Source of the DNA: Candidatus Bipolaricaulota bacterium
Lineage (GTDB): Bacteria > Bipolaricaulota > Bipolaricaulia > RBG-16-55-9
Reading direction: 5' to 3'
DNA length: 64,000 nucleotides
Assembly: GCA_018609825.1 (NCBI GenBank)
Contig: JAHEOA010000051.1
Coordinates: 1-64,000, forward strand
Shown piece by piece: positions 53,881 to 62,213 of this stretch (position 1 is the first letter of the stretch; every line of letters starts with the position of its first letter). The position numbers and the translations under genes were made by a program. The notes under the pieces are model-generated. The model was not told the DNA's origin, did not search any database, and saw only the letters and a list, made by a program, of their open reading frames with translations.

Positions 53881-55005
53881 TCAGTCCATCCGAATCGGCA
53901 TGCAGACGTAGAGAAAGCCCTGATCGTCCTCGCCGTCGCTGGGCTCCAACAGTCCGGCGCTTTCGCCGTCCTTGAGCCAGAGCACGACCTCCGAGGACGT
54001 CATGCGCCGCAGCGCATCAATCAGGTATTCGCCGCGGAACGACACCGAGAGGGACTCGGCATCCTTGAGCAAGGGGACGCGCTCTTCCGCTTGGCCTTTC
54101 TCAGCGGACGAGGATCGCACCAGGAGCGTGCCGTCTTGGGATTCCAGGATCACCGCGCCCGATTCGGTGGCCGTGGTGATCTCGGCTCGGCCGAGCGCGT
54201 CGAGGAACGCGTCGCGATTGAGGCGCAGCCCGACGGAATTGTCCGAGGGAATGACCCGCTCAAAGTCCGGATACTCCTCCTGAATGAGGCGGGCCGCGAA
54301 GGTGACGTTTTCGGTTTGCACGAACAGATGGTCGCTGCCGTGGGCGAGCGCCACGGTCTCGTCGTCGAGACCACTCAGGATGCTCTGCAGGTCCTTGAGC
54401 GCGTCGGCGTCGACGAGATACTCGCCCTCGGGCGTCTCGGCCGCGAGCTTTTCCTCCTTGAGCGCGAGTCGATAACCGTTGGTCGCGACCAACTTGATCG
54501 TCTCGCCCTCGGTCAGGATGTCGACCCCCGTCAGATTGAGCCGTGAGGTCTCGCGAGCGCTCATGGCCGCAAACGTCGTCCGCTCTAGGGCCCGCACCAG
54601 GCGCTCGCGCTCGATGGGACAGAGCGCTTCATCGGGCGCCTCCGGGATGTCGGGATAGTCCTCCAACGGCAACAGCAGCAGCTCGAACGTGGCGTCCCCG
54701 GAGCTGATGACGAGCTTGTCGCCCGCGTCGTCCATGTGAACGCTCAACGTGCCGGCGGGCAGTCGCCCGGTGATCTTGCCCAGCAGCTGGCCGCTCAGGA
54801 CGCACTCCCCGTCGCTTCCATGGTTCTCGATCGGAATCGTGGTGGCGATCGCGCGTTCCAGGTCGGTGGCGACGAGCTTCAACCTCGATCCCTGAACGGA
54901 CAGTTTCAGTCCGGCCAGAATGGGCAGCGTGCTTCCCGATCCCAGGGCTCGACTGGCCGTCTTCACCCCAAATGCCATCTCGGCTTTGTCACACTGAAAT
55001 TCCAT
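53881..55005 (-). CDS. dnaN: DNA polymerase III sliding clamp (beta)
   Basis: Ring-shaped processivity clamp. The 374 residues form three similar domains; conserved parts include TLPILAGLKLS, ATDLERAIATTIP, SARETSRLNLTGVD, LVATNGYRLAL and the C-terminal MPIRMD. ATG 55005 has AAGGAGG upstream. Unusually it lies after lspA-tmk and not beside dnaA or recF; its start overlaps tmk by 17 bases. Confidence 0.96.
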   Translation of the reverse strand: MEFQCDKAEMAFGVKTASRALGSGSTLPILAGLKLSVQGSRLKLVATDLERAIATTIPIENHGSDGECVLSGQLLGKITGRLPAGTLSVHMDDAGDKLVISSGDATFELLLLPLEDYPDIPEAPDEALCPIERERLVRALERTTFAAMSARETSRLNLTGVDILTEGETIKLVATNGYRLALKEEKLAAETPEGEYLVDADALKDLQSILSGLDDETVALAHGSDHLFVQTENVTFAARLIQEEYPDFERVIPSDNSVGLRLNRDAFLDALGRAEITTATESGAVILESQDGTLLVRSSSAEKGQAEERVPLLKDAESLSVSFRGEYLIDALRRMTSSEVVLWLKDGESAGLLEPSDGEDDQGFLYVCMPIRMD

Positions 55006-55651
55006 TGAATCCTCCTTCCCCAGAGGCCGTCGGCAACGCGGTCTCGTGCTCTATCGCTTTCAGGAGATCCTGGAACAGGTCGTCGACGGGCTGATTGGCG
55101 TCAATGCGAACGATTTCCGGGCATTCCCGAGCGAGCGCGTCATAGCCCTCGGCCACACGCTCCAGGAACGCCAAGCCTTCCCCCTCCAATCGATCGGGTG
55201 GACGCGCCGCCTGGAGGCGCTCCCAGGCGACATCGGCTGGGATGTCCAGCCAGAGTACCAGGTTCGGTCGGATGTCCTGGGTCGCCTCGGCGTTCAACCG
55301 ACGGATCAGCTCAATGTCAAGGCCTCGACCATATCCCTGGTAGGCGATGCTCGAGTAATCATAGCGATGGGAGATGACGACGGCATCCCGTTCGAGGGCG
55401 GGCCGAACCTCTTGGCGGATGAGCTCGTGGCGCGAGGCTTCGAGCATCAGCAGTTCGCTCAAGGGCGCCAGGTGGCCGCGTGCGTCCAGGATCAGCTCCC
55501 GGAGCCGCTCCCCGACTTCGGTGCCGCCCGGCTCCTCCACCCGGCGCACGTCATGGCCGTGGCCTCGGAGGTGACCCGTGAGCCGATCGAGGAGGGTCGT
55601 CTTGCCGCTGCCGTCGATCCCCTCCAGCGCAATGAACGTCCCGCCGGTCAC
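54989..55651 (-). CDS. tmk: Thymidylate kinase
   Basis: Phosphorylates dTMP to dTDP. The 220 residues have the P-loop IALEGIDGSGKTTLLDRL, the EEPGGTEVGERLR block, and SSIAYQGYGRG. The conserved DRY/DRH motif before SS reads HRY here (VISHRYDYSS); the Arg is kept. The start is GTG 55651, overlapping the lspA stop; its end overlaps dnaN, so precursor synthesis and the replication clamp are translated from one mRNA. Confidence 0.94.
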   Translation of the reverse strand: MTGGTFIALEGIDGSGKTTLLDRLTGHLRGHGHDVRRVEEPGGTEVGERLRELILDARGHLAPLSELLMLEASRHELIRQEVRPALERDAVVISHRYDYSSIAYQGYGRGLDIELIRRLNAEATQDIRPNLVLWLDIPADVAWERLQAARPPDRLEGEGLAFLERVAEGYDALARECPEIVRIDANQPVDDLFQDLLKAIEHETALPTASGEGGFNGISV

Positions 55652-56133
55652 GCGCGCACCTCGCTTCGCAGCAGATAGAAGACCACGAGCCCGGTTCCGA
55701 CCACAATGGAGGTGTCAGCCACGTTGAACGTGGGCCAGCGCAGCGTCGACGACGCCCCGACTTCTATGAAGTCGACCACGTAGCCGAGCCGCGCTCGATC
55801 AATGAAGTTCCCCAGCGCCCCGCCCGCGATCATCGTCAGCCCGGTGGACGCCACTCTATGAGGAATGCGCCCGGAGACGAGGGGCCCCAGAATGGCGACA
55901 ATCACCAGGCCGGTCACCACCGTGAGCGCCGTGCCGTAGTCGGCAAACAGACTGAACGCGCCGCCAGTGTTGTGTGCCAGGTCGATCTCCACGTAGCCGA
56001 GCGATCCGCGCCAGATCGTGAGCGGTTGCGCGACGGACCGGACGACAACGGCTTTGCTGGCTTGGTCGACGGCGGCAATGACCGCGGGGCCGCCCAGCGC
56101 GGCCCAGGCCATGCGGCGCTCGATGGTGACCAT
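55648..56133 (-). CDS. lspA: Lipoprotein signal peptidase
   Basis: Aspartyl protease that removes signal peptides from diacylated prolipoproteins. The 161 residues have four transmembrane helices and both catalytic aspartates: GGALGNFIDRARLGYVVDFI and FNVADTSIVVG. NTGGAFSL is the conserved Asn-Thr-Gly-Ala loop. The start is ATG 56133; the -10 of its promoter ends 8 bases before it, although a weak GAGG is also there. First gene of lspA-tmk-dnaN. Confidence 0.95.
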   Translation of the reverse strand: MVTIERRMAWAALGGPAVIAAVDQASKAVVVRSVAQPLTIWRGSLGYVEIDLAHNTGGAFSLFADYGTALTVVTGLVIVAILGPLVSGRIPHRVASTGLTMIAGGALGNFIDRARLGYVVDFIEVGASSTLRWPTFNVADTSIVVGTGLVVFYLLRSEVRA

Positions 56134-56141
56134 ATGCCTCG

Positions 56142-56170
56142 TATATAACCGATCTGCGCAAATCACGCAA
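56142..56170 (-). promoter_or_regulatory. Promoter of lspA-tmk-dnaN
   Basis: TTGCGT (56165-56170), 17-base spacer, TATATA (56142-56147), 8 bases before the ATG. It starts just after the terminator of the upstream CARDB gene. Confidence 0.55.
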
Positions 56171-56177
56171 CGACAAA

Positions 56178-56217
56178 CGGGACAGCCGACCGTTAACGGG
56201 TCGGGTCGGCCGTCCCG
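56178..56217 (-). terminator. Terminator of the giant CARDB gene
   Basis: A 14-bp stem (56178-56191 with 56204-56217, one mismatch) starts 34 bases after the stop and is followed on the minus strand by a TTTGTCGTT tract: a good Rho-independent terminator. Confidence 0.7.
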
Positions 56218-56250
56218 CATTCGCCAATAACGGGCTTCACAGGCCCTCGA

Positions 56251-59200
56251 TTAGGGATCGGGCCGTACGATCAGCTGCGTTCGTGCTTCGTTGTTCTGCT
56301 CGTCGGCTTCGTCGACCTGGTTGGTGTTGTCCACGACCGCGATCAACTCGAACGTGCCCCGCCATAACACGGAGGTGTCGAGGCGGGCGGTCAACGTGCG
56401 CCGTTCGCCGGCCTCCAGGCCGTTGACATGGAAGTTGGCGAAGTTGACGCGGCGAGCGTCGTGCTCCCGCTTCCAGAAGAACACGGCCCGGAACGAGCCC
56501 GCGTCCTCTCGGCCCACGTTGGCGATCTCAGCGGTGACCTTCACCTCCCGGCCGGCCATAACGTTGTCCGAGCTGACCGCAAACTCCATCACCGTCAGAT
56601 CGGGGATCTGAGGGCGTGACGGACCGAGCTCGACCGTCACGGTTCGTCGATTGTTCTCCTCGTTGCGTTCCCGGATCACGCCATCCGCATCGGCCGTGAG
56701 GCGAAGCTTGTACGTTCCGGGCTCACGGTCGTCAACATCCAGCGGAATATTGACGACCGTCTCCGCATTGATCCCCAGCTCGTCTATAGTCGCTCGTCCG
56801 ATCTCGGTGAAGGCGGTCGCCGATGACTCGTCGTCGGATTGACCGTCCTCTGAGGGGACGCGGCCCAGCTCGACGCGGACGTCGAAGGGCTCGGTCACCG
56901 GGCGGTCGCCCCGATTGCGGATGGCCGCCCTCAGTGTCGTAGGCGACTCCGGATCCAGTGATATCGGCAATTGCGGGTCGAACTCGACCCCACCGATGGC
57001 CAGATCCGGAACGCCGATCGCGAACTCGACGGTCCGGACGTTGTTGCCCTCGTTGCGTTCGCGTATGGCGTTGCCCGAATCGGCAGCGATGCGTAGCTCG
57101 TAAATGCCCGCCAGTAGCGAGCCGGTCGCGATCTCGACGTTTGCGGCTCGCTGTGCCCCGGCCGCCACGCGGGACAGCTCCGCCTCGGCGACCTGACGGA
57201 AGCTGTCGGTCGGCTGCGGCGACCGACGGCGCAACTCAAACGCCACGTTGAAGGGCTCGATGACCGGCCCGTCGCTCGTGTTGCGCACGTCCGCGAACAC
57301 TTGCAGCTCCGGCGTTCCGACCTCCAAGGGCGGTTGCGGCTCGAAGGTCACGCCCCGCACAACGAGATCGGGGATGCCGATGGTGAAGCGAGTGACGTTC
57401 GTGTTGTTGCCCTCGTTCCCTTCCGGCACAACGTTGCCACTGTCGGCCGTGACGCGCAGTTCGTACGCGCCGGCGATGAGCGAGCCGGTCGGGATCTCCA
57501 CCTTGGCGGCCGCCTGCGATCCGGCTCGGACGCCGGAGAGCTCAGTCGCGGCGACTTGGCGGAAGCCCTCGCTCGGCGTCGGCGAGAGGCGCCGCAGCTC
57601 GAACGTGACGTCGAAGGGATCGATGACGGGCCCTTCGCCCGTATTGCGCACGTCGGCGAAGAACTGCAGTTCGCGCGTGCCGACATCCACCGGCGGCTGG
57701 GGCTCAAACGTGACGCCCTGGACGACGAGATCGGGGATGCCGATGGCGAAGCGGGCGACGCGCGTGTTGTTCCCCTCCGCCATCTCCTGGATAACGTTGC
57801 CGCTGTCGGCGGTCACCCGCAGTTCGTAAGCGCCCGCAATCAGCGAGCCGGTGTCGATCTCGATCTTGGCCGCCGCCTGCGAGCCGGTCTCGATCCCCGA
57901 TATGGAGGTCTCGGCGATCCGACGGAAGTCCTCGCTCGGCTCGGGCGACGTCCGTCGCAGCTCGAACGTGACGTCGAACGGGTTGATGACCGGCCCTTCG
58001 CCCCGGTTGCGCACGTCGGCGAAGAGCTTCAGTTCGCGGGCGCCCACTTCCAATGGCGGCTGAGGTTCGAACGTTACCTGGCGGATGAACAAGTCCGAAG
58101 GACAGATCGTGAATCGGGTCACCGATCGATTGTTGCCCCGTTGGCGTTCGGCCAGCGCGTCGTCCGGATCGATCGTCAAGGCCAGTTCGTAGGTGCCGCA
58201 GGCGATCGCACCGGTGTCGAGCTTGGCCTGAGCGGTGACGCGCTCCCCCGCGTCGAGTCCATCGACGTCGACGCGGGCCACGCTCTCGAACGCCTCCTCC
58301 GGCCGCGGTGCCACGCGGCGAAGCGCAAAGTCGACCTCGAACGCGTCGAGCACCGGGCCTTCGCCGACGTTGCTCAGATCGGCAAACACTGTCATTTGGC
58401 GCTGATCGTCGCGGATGGGCGGCTGCGGGTCGAAGCTGACGTTCGCCACGGCAAGGTCGAATTGGCCGACGACCAGTCGCGAGACCGCCACGTTGTTGGC
58501 CTCGTTGCTCTCCGGGATGACAGCGTCGGTGTCGGCGGTGACGCAGACCTCGAATCCGCCCGCGGAGAGCCGTTCGGCGTCAAAGCGTGCGCTGACCGTG
58601 ACCTGCTGTTGCGGATCCAGTCGACCGATCTCCCGGGTCGTCTCCACCGGACAGCCGGATTGGCCGACGGAACGCAGCCCGATGCCGACGGTGAACGGCG
58701 TGCGCGCCGGGCCGGCCCCCATGTTGCTAATGTCGGCAAACACGGTTAGCGTCGCGCCCGGATCGATGGGCGAGCTCGGATCAAGCGACACCCGCGGCAC
58801 ACGGAGGTCGGGCCGCGGCATGACGGTCAGTTGCTGCGACGCCGTGTTGTTCCGTTCGTTCTCCTCGTTGACGGTGTCGTTGGCGTCGACCCGAGCGAGG
58901 ATCTGATACGTCCCCGGATCGAGCGCGGCCGTCTCCAGCACGGTGGTGGACTGGACGGTCGTGCCGACGCCGAGGCCGGGGAACTCGAGCTGCTCAGCCT
59001 CGCGCCGATCGTCCGGGGCGCGGAACGCCTCACACGACCCTTGCTGGTTGACGGGCTGGACGCAATAGCTGACGCCGAACCCGTCGCTCGCCTCCACGCC
59101 GACGTTGCTGACCTCCAGCGTGAGCCCGACGCGTTCGCCCTGTGAGACGCGGGGATCGAACGACGCCACCGACTCATCAAAGACGAGCCCGCCGGTGGAC

Positions 59201-61221
59201 AGATCCGGACCGCGCACGAACAAGGGCTGGGCGTTCTGGGGATTGGTCCCCGTGCTGAAGAGGTTGTTCGTCTCGTCCAGCTCGTCGATCGCGTCGGTCG
59301 GATCGACATTGACCACGACCTCGTAGAACCCGGGTCCGTTGGCCAGATTTCCCGTGTTGAGCGAGACGGTCAGCGTACGCCGTTCGCCAGGGGCAAGGCC
59401 GCGGACCTCGCGCTCGGCGAAGACGGTCTCGCCCTCGATCTCGAGGCGACTCGCGGCGAACGCTACGCGGAACGCTTGGGCCAGGCTCTCGCCCGCGTTG
59501 ACCACGTCGATGGCGATCTGGACGCTGTCGCCGTGGCGGATCTCCAAGGAGGGCTCGAAGCGAGCCGAAGTCCCGTCCAGCCGGAGATCCGGCAGCCGAG
59601 CGGCCAGTAGCCGTACCGAGGTCTGCATCTCGTTGTTGAACTCGTCCAGCTCGGCGATACGGCCGTCGGGCTGATCTTCCGTGGCGGGATCGACGACCAC
59701 GCGCACGTCATAGCGCCCCGGCCGCAGGTTGCTCAGATCGAGCTCGGCCTTGGCCTCCACGCGGGCGCCCGGCGAGAGCTCGTCGACGGTGCAATTGGTC
59801 GAACAGGGCACGTCGAGCCAACGGACGCTTCCCGCGGGCCGATAGGCGAAGGAGATCCGAACCCCGCGCGCGGCGACTTCCCCTGTGTTGAGCACCTCGC
59901 CCAGAACCGCCACGCTCGAGGCCTGCCCGAGATCTACGGGCGAGCTCGGGGAGAAGACGACCCGCTTGGGCCTGAGTTCGGGGCGCTGGGGGACCGACGG
60001 CAACAAGCGCAAGGATGTGCGGATCTCGTTGTTCGTCTCGTCCCGTTCCGCTATCTGATCGTTGGGGTCAATCACGACCCGAACGCTGTGCGAGCCGGGC
60101 GAGAGGTTCAGCTCGCCCGTTCGCAGGAACGCCGTCACTTCCGTGGACTCGTTGTCGGCCAACGTGACCGTCGGCAGCGCGAACTGGATGCCGTCAATCT
60201 GGAACGCAACGGGGATCTTGGTCGCCGAGCCCGTGCCGACGTTCTTGACCGCCGCGCTCACCTTGATCGTCTCGCCGATGTGCGGCGTTGAGGGCGAGAA
60301 CGTCAGGCCCGTCGGGGCCAGCTCGGGGCCTTGGACGAACAGCCCCGTAGTCAGCGTGTTGTTCGCCTCGTCCTGCTCGTCGATCTGGCCCGTGGGGCGC
60401 TCCACGCTGGTGGGGTCGACCGCAACACGGATGGAATAGCGACCGGAGGTCAGGCCGAGGCTGGGAATGTCCAGTTGGGCATCGATCGACTGCGAGGCAC
60501 CCTTCGGTAGCCCCCCCGAGAACGTACGGCGGTCAAACTCCCGATATTGGCCCGCGCACTCGTTGCCGCCCTCGGCCAAGCGGCAGTAGGCGAAGCTGAC
60601 TTCAAACGGCGATGCGTCCCGATCGCCCATATTGGCGACGGTTGCGGCCATGGCGACCGTGTCCGTGAGGCCGACGGGGGAAGGCGGCTCGAAGACGAGC
60701 GAGCGCGGCCGCAGATCCGGCTGGCCTTGTGACGAAGCCGAGACGATCAGCGACGTGCGCAGCTCGTTGTTCCCCTCGTCGAGTTCGGGAATCTGATCGT
60801 TGGAGTCCACCAGCACGCGGACGTCGTAGACGCCCGGACTCGGGATCAAGTCGGGATCGGAGGTGTCGAGCGAGGCGCTCAGTTCGACCTCCTGGGCCTC
60901 GGGACTGAGGCCGGAGCGCTCGAGGACGTCGAAACTGGTCCAGCTCTGGGCCGACGCCGCGTCGTCGTCCGAGCGGGGCCGCAGGAAGAATTCCACGCGG
61001 AACGCGTCGGCACTGATCGGGCCGGTGTTCTCCAGTTTGACGCTGATCTTGACGGTCGTGCCCTGCCCTACGGGCGATGCCGGTTGCAGCAGGAGTGTGG
61101 TCGGATGGAGCTCGGGGCGCTTGTCGTCGCTCGTCTGCCCAACCCCCGTGAACAACACAGCCCAAATGGCAAGAACGGTCAACAGGACCGTGGTCGCGGT
61201 CCGTCGTCCCCCTGTGCCCAT
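56251..61221 (-). CDS. Giant exported protein of 13 CARDB repeats
   Basis: Secreted or surface protein of 1656 residues. After a signal peptide (about 1-28) it consists of 13 consecutive CARDB-type Ig-like domains of about 120 residues. Each opens with a PDL.....F.P..P...G pattern and closes with N...E..E.NN before the last strand (e.g. ELDEGNNELRTSL). CARDB domains are linked to cell adhesion, and this one has no catalytic or anchoring domain that I can see. Repeats 9-11 are nearly the same and have an exact 121-residue period, pointing to recent duplication. Scattered Cys pairs suggest disulphides in several repeats. ATG 61221 follows AAAGGAGG. The partner genes at 61456 and 62214 suggest a surface-structure locus. 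Confidence 0.93.
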   Translation of the reverse strand: MGTGGRRTATTVLLTVLAIWAVLFTGVGQTSDDKRPELHPTTLLLQPASPVGQGTTVKISVKLENTGPISADAFRVEFFLRPRSDDDAASAQSWTSFDVLERSGLSPEAQEVELSASLDTSDPDLIPSPGVYDVRVLVDSNDQIPELDEGNNELRTSLIVSASSQGQPDLRPRSLVFEPPSPVGLTDTVAMAATVANMGDRDASPFEVSFAYCRLAEGGNECAGQYREFDRRTFSGGLPKGASQSIDAQLDIPSLGLTSGRYSIRVAVDPTSVERPTGQIDEQDEANNTLTTGLFVQGPELAPTGLTFSPSTPHIGETIKVSAAVKNVGTGSATKIPVAFQIDGIQFALPTVTLADNESTEVTAFLRTGELNLSPGSHSVRVVIDPNDQIAERDETNNEIRTSLRLLPSVPQRPELRPKRVVFSPSSPVDLGQASSVAVLGEVLNTGEVAARGVRISFAYRPAGSVRWLDVPCSTNCTVDELSPGARVEAKAELDLSNLRPGRYDVRVVVDPATEDQPDGRIAELDEFNNEMQTSVRLLAARLPDLRLDGTSARFEPSLEIRHGDSVQIAIDVVNAGESLAQAFRVAFAASRLEIEGETVFAEREVRGLAPGERRTLTVSLNTGNLANGPGFYEVVVNVDPTDAIDELDETNNLFSTGTNPQNAQPLFVRGPDLSTGGLVFDESVASFDPRVSQGERVGLTLEVSNVGVEASDGFGVSYCVQPVNQQGSCEAFRAPDDRREAEQLEFPGLGVGTTVQSTTVLETAALDPGTYQILARVDANDTVNEENERNNTASQQLTVMPRPDLRVPRVSLDPSSPIDPGATLTVFADISNMGAGPARTPFTVGIGLRSVGQSGCPVETTREIGRLDPQQQVTVSARFDAERLSAGGFEVCVTADTDAVIPESNEANNVAVSRLVVGQFDLAVANVSFDPQPPIRDDQRQMTVFADLSNVGEGPVLDAFEVDFALRRVAPRPEEAFESVARVDVDGLDAGERVTAQAKLDTGAIACGTYELALTIDPDDALAERQRGNNRSVTRFTICPSDLFIRQVTFEPQPPLEVGARELKLFADVRNRGEGPVINPFDVTFELRRTSPEPSEDFRRIAETSISGIETGSQAAAKIEIDTGSLIAGAYELRVTADSGNVIQEMAEGNNTRVARFAIGIPDLVVQGVTFEPQPPVDVGTRELQFFADVRNTGEGPVIDPFDVTFELRRLSPTPSEGFRQVAATELSGVRAGSQAAAKVEIPTGSLIAGAYELRVTADSGNVVPEGNEGNNTNVTRFTIGIPDLVVRGVTFEPQPPLEVGTPELQVFADVRNTSDGPVIEPFNVAFELRRRSPQPTDSFRQVAEAELSRVAAGAQRAANVEIATGSLLAGIYELRIAADSGNAIRERNEGNNVRTVEFAIGVPDLAIGGVEFDPQLPISLDPESPTTLRAAIRNRGDRPVTEPFDVRVELGRVPSEDGQSDDESSATAFTEIGRATIDELGINAETVVNIPLDVDDREPGTYKLRLTADADGVIRERNEENNRRTVTVELGPSRPQIPDLTVMEFAVSSDNVMAGREVKVTAEIANVGREDAGSFRAVFFWKREHDARRVNFANFHVNGLEAGERRTLTARLDTSVLWRGTFELIAVVDNTNQVDEADEQNNEARTQLIVRPDP
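57002..58087. repeat. 363-bp tandem repeat unit inside the CARDB gene
   Basis: Matching segments begin at about 57002, 57365 and 57728 (exact 363-bp steps). Neighbouring repeats outside this block are more divergent. The block encodes CARDB repeats 9-11. Confidence 0.8.
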
Positions 61222-61264
61222 ATGGCCTCCTTTGGTTGCCTGAACCCTCGATTTGCCTGCTCAG

Positions 61265-61285
61265 TTGAGCATAATAACGGCTCAA
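61265..61285. promoter_or_regulatory. Inverted repeat TTGAGC-N9-GCTCAA, operator candidate
   Basis: The palindrome spans the proximal -10 of the CARDB gene (ATAATA on plus, 61271-61276), as expected for a repressor site. No regulator gene is nearby. Confidence 0.4.
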
Positions 61286-61298
61286 TGATCGCTCACAA
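61271..61298 (-). promoter_or_regulatory. Proximal promoter of the CARDB gene
   Basis: TTGTGA (61293-61298), 16-base spacer, TATTAT (61271-61276). Confidence 0.45.
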
Positions 61299-61338
61299 CG
61301 GGGAAGACGGCAGGCGTCGCTCCCCTTGTCTCGGCGTC

Positions 61339-61366
61339 ATTATAGCATGATGCCTTCCCCGCCCAA
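61339..61366 (-). promoter_or_regulatory. Distal promoter of the CARDB gene
   Basis: Perfect TATAAT (61339-61344) with extended TGC before it and TTGGGC (61361-61366) at 16 bases. About 120 bases from the start codon, so a long 5' leader would include the inverted repeat at 61265. Confidence 0.55.
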
Positions 61367-61455
61367 ACAGGGAAGCGCCATCCGCGACGCCTGCCGTCGA
61401 TTTGACGGGACCCGCGCTGGCCCCTTTGAGCGTTCGTCAATGGCCGGGCGTGGAA

Positions 61456-62052
61456 TCAGGATCCCACGCAGAAGCCCGGCGGCGACTCGGCGCTCTCGCA
61501 CAGCTCCAGGACCTTGCCGAGTTGGGCGTCCGCGAGCGCGACGATCGACTCCAGCCCGAGCGCGCCACTGCCCTCCGCCGGCGTCCGGAGGAACATGATG
61601 AGGCTGCCGCGCCGCTGGAAGAGCTGCTGGCGCGTCTCGCCCAGGTTGGCGAGCACGAGCGCGTCGCTTTCTGCTGTGAGCTGTTCGGTCAGCAGATCGG
61701 GCGAGGACTCGGCCTCCGCCAGGAGATCGCGGGTGCCGGTGACCGCGTCGGCCTCCAGAACTTGGTTGAGCCAGTCGCGGCCACTGTCGGCCCCTTCGAA
61801 CGCGAGCATCGCGTCCACCAGCTCGATCTCGGTCTGAGCGTTGACGAACGTCGCCTGGGCCGAGGTTGCGGTCGGCGGTTCCTGGTCGAGGGGCCCGACG
61901 GTCTGGATGACCCACTGATCGCTCAGCAGTCCCCGGACTTCCTCTTGGTTGAGAAGCAGACTGGAGAGCGTGTCTCGAGAGCTCGTCTGCCCCACGCCGA
62001 TGGCGGCGATCAACAACAACACGGCCGCACCGAGCAGCACGTTCCGCTTCAT
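61456..62052 (-). CDS. Exported protein of unknown function
   Basis: No family recognised. The 198 residues start at ATG 62052 (GGAGA upstream) with a signal peptide (about 1-22, MKRNVLLGAAVLLLIAAIGV). The mature part is mainly helical and acidic, with ADAMLAFEG-like and DALVLANLGETRQQLFQRRG segments and two cysteines near the C-terminus (ELCESAES...FCVGS) that may pair. It resembles small exported proteins that report or stabilise surface structures only in layout; function cannot be stated. Same strand as the CARDB gene, but with its own promoter. Confidence 0.7.
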   Translation of the reverse strand: MKRNVLLGAAVLLLIAAIGVGQTSSRDTLSSLLLNQEEVRGLLSDQWVIQTVGPLDQEPPTATSAQATFVNAQTEIELVDAMLAFEGADSGRDWLNQVLEADAVTGTRDLLAEAESSPDLLTEQLTAESDALVLANLGETRQQLFQRRGSLIMFLRTPAEGSGALGLESIVALADAQLGKVLELCESAESPPGFCVGS

Positions 62053-62079
62053 GGCGTTGTCTCCTTTCGTGGTCGGATG

Positions 62080-62109
62080 ATCTTAGTCACCGATCCACTC
62101 GCGCGTCAA
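62080..62109 (-). promoter_or_regulatory. Promoter of the 61456-62052 gene
   Basis: TTGACG (62104-62109), 18-base spacer, TAAGAT (62080-62085). Confidence 0.55.
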
Positions 62110-62148
62110 TATACACACGAATCGAACTCAGGTTTCACGCCGGGCCGA

Positions 62149-62177
62149 TTGACAAGGTGTGGGAAAGCGTCTATGCT
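62149..62177 (+). promoter_or_regulatory. Promoter of the 62214 CARDB gene
   Basis: TTGACA (62149-62154), 17-base spacer, TATGCT (62172-62177), divergent from the previous promoter with about 40 bases between the -35 boxes. Confidence 0.6.
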
Positions 62178-62213
62178 TCTCTGAGGCTGATCGATGATCA
62201 TCGAGGAGGCGTC

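Noticed and set aside
57301..58749. Plus-strand frame of 482 codons inside the CARDB gene
   Set aside because: It repeats with the same 363-bp period as the CARDB coding strand, as a shadow must.
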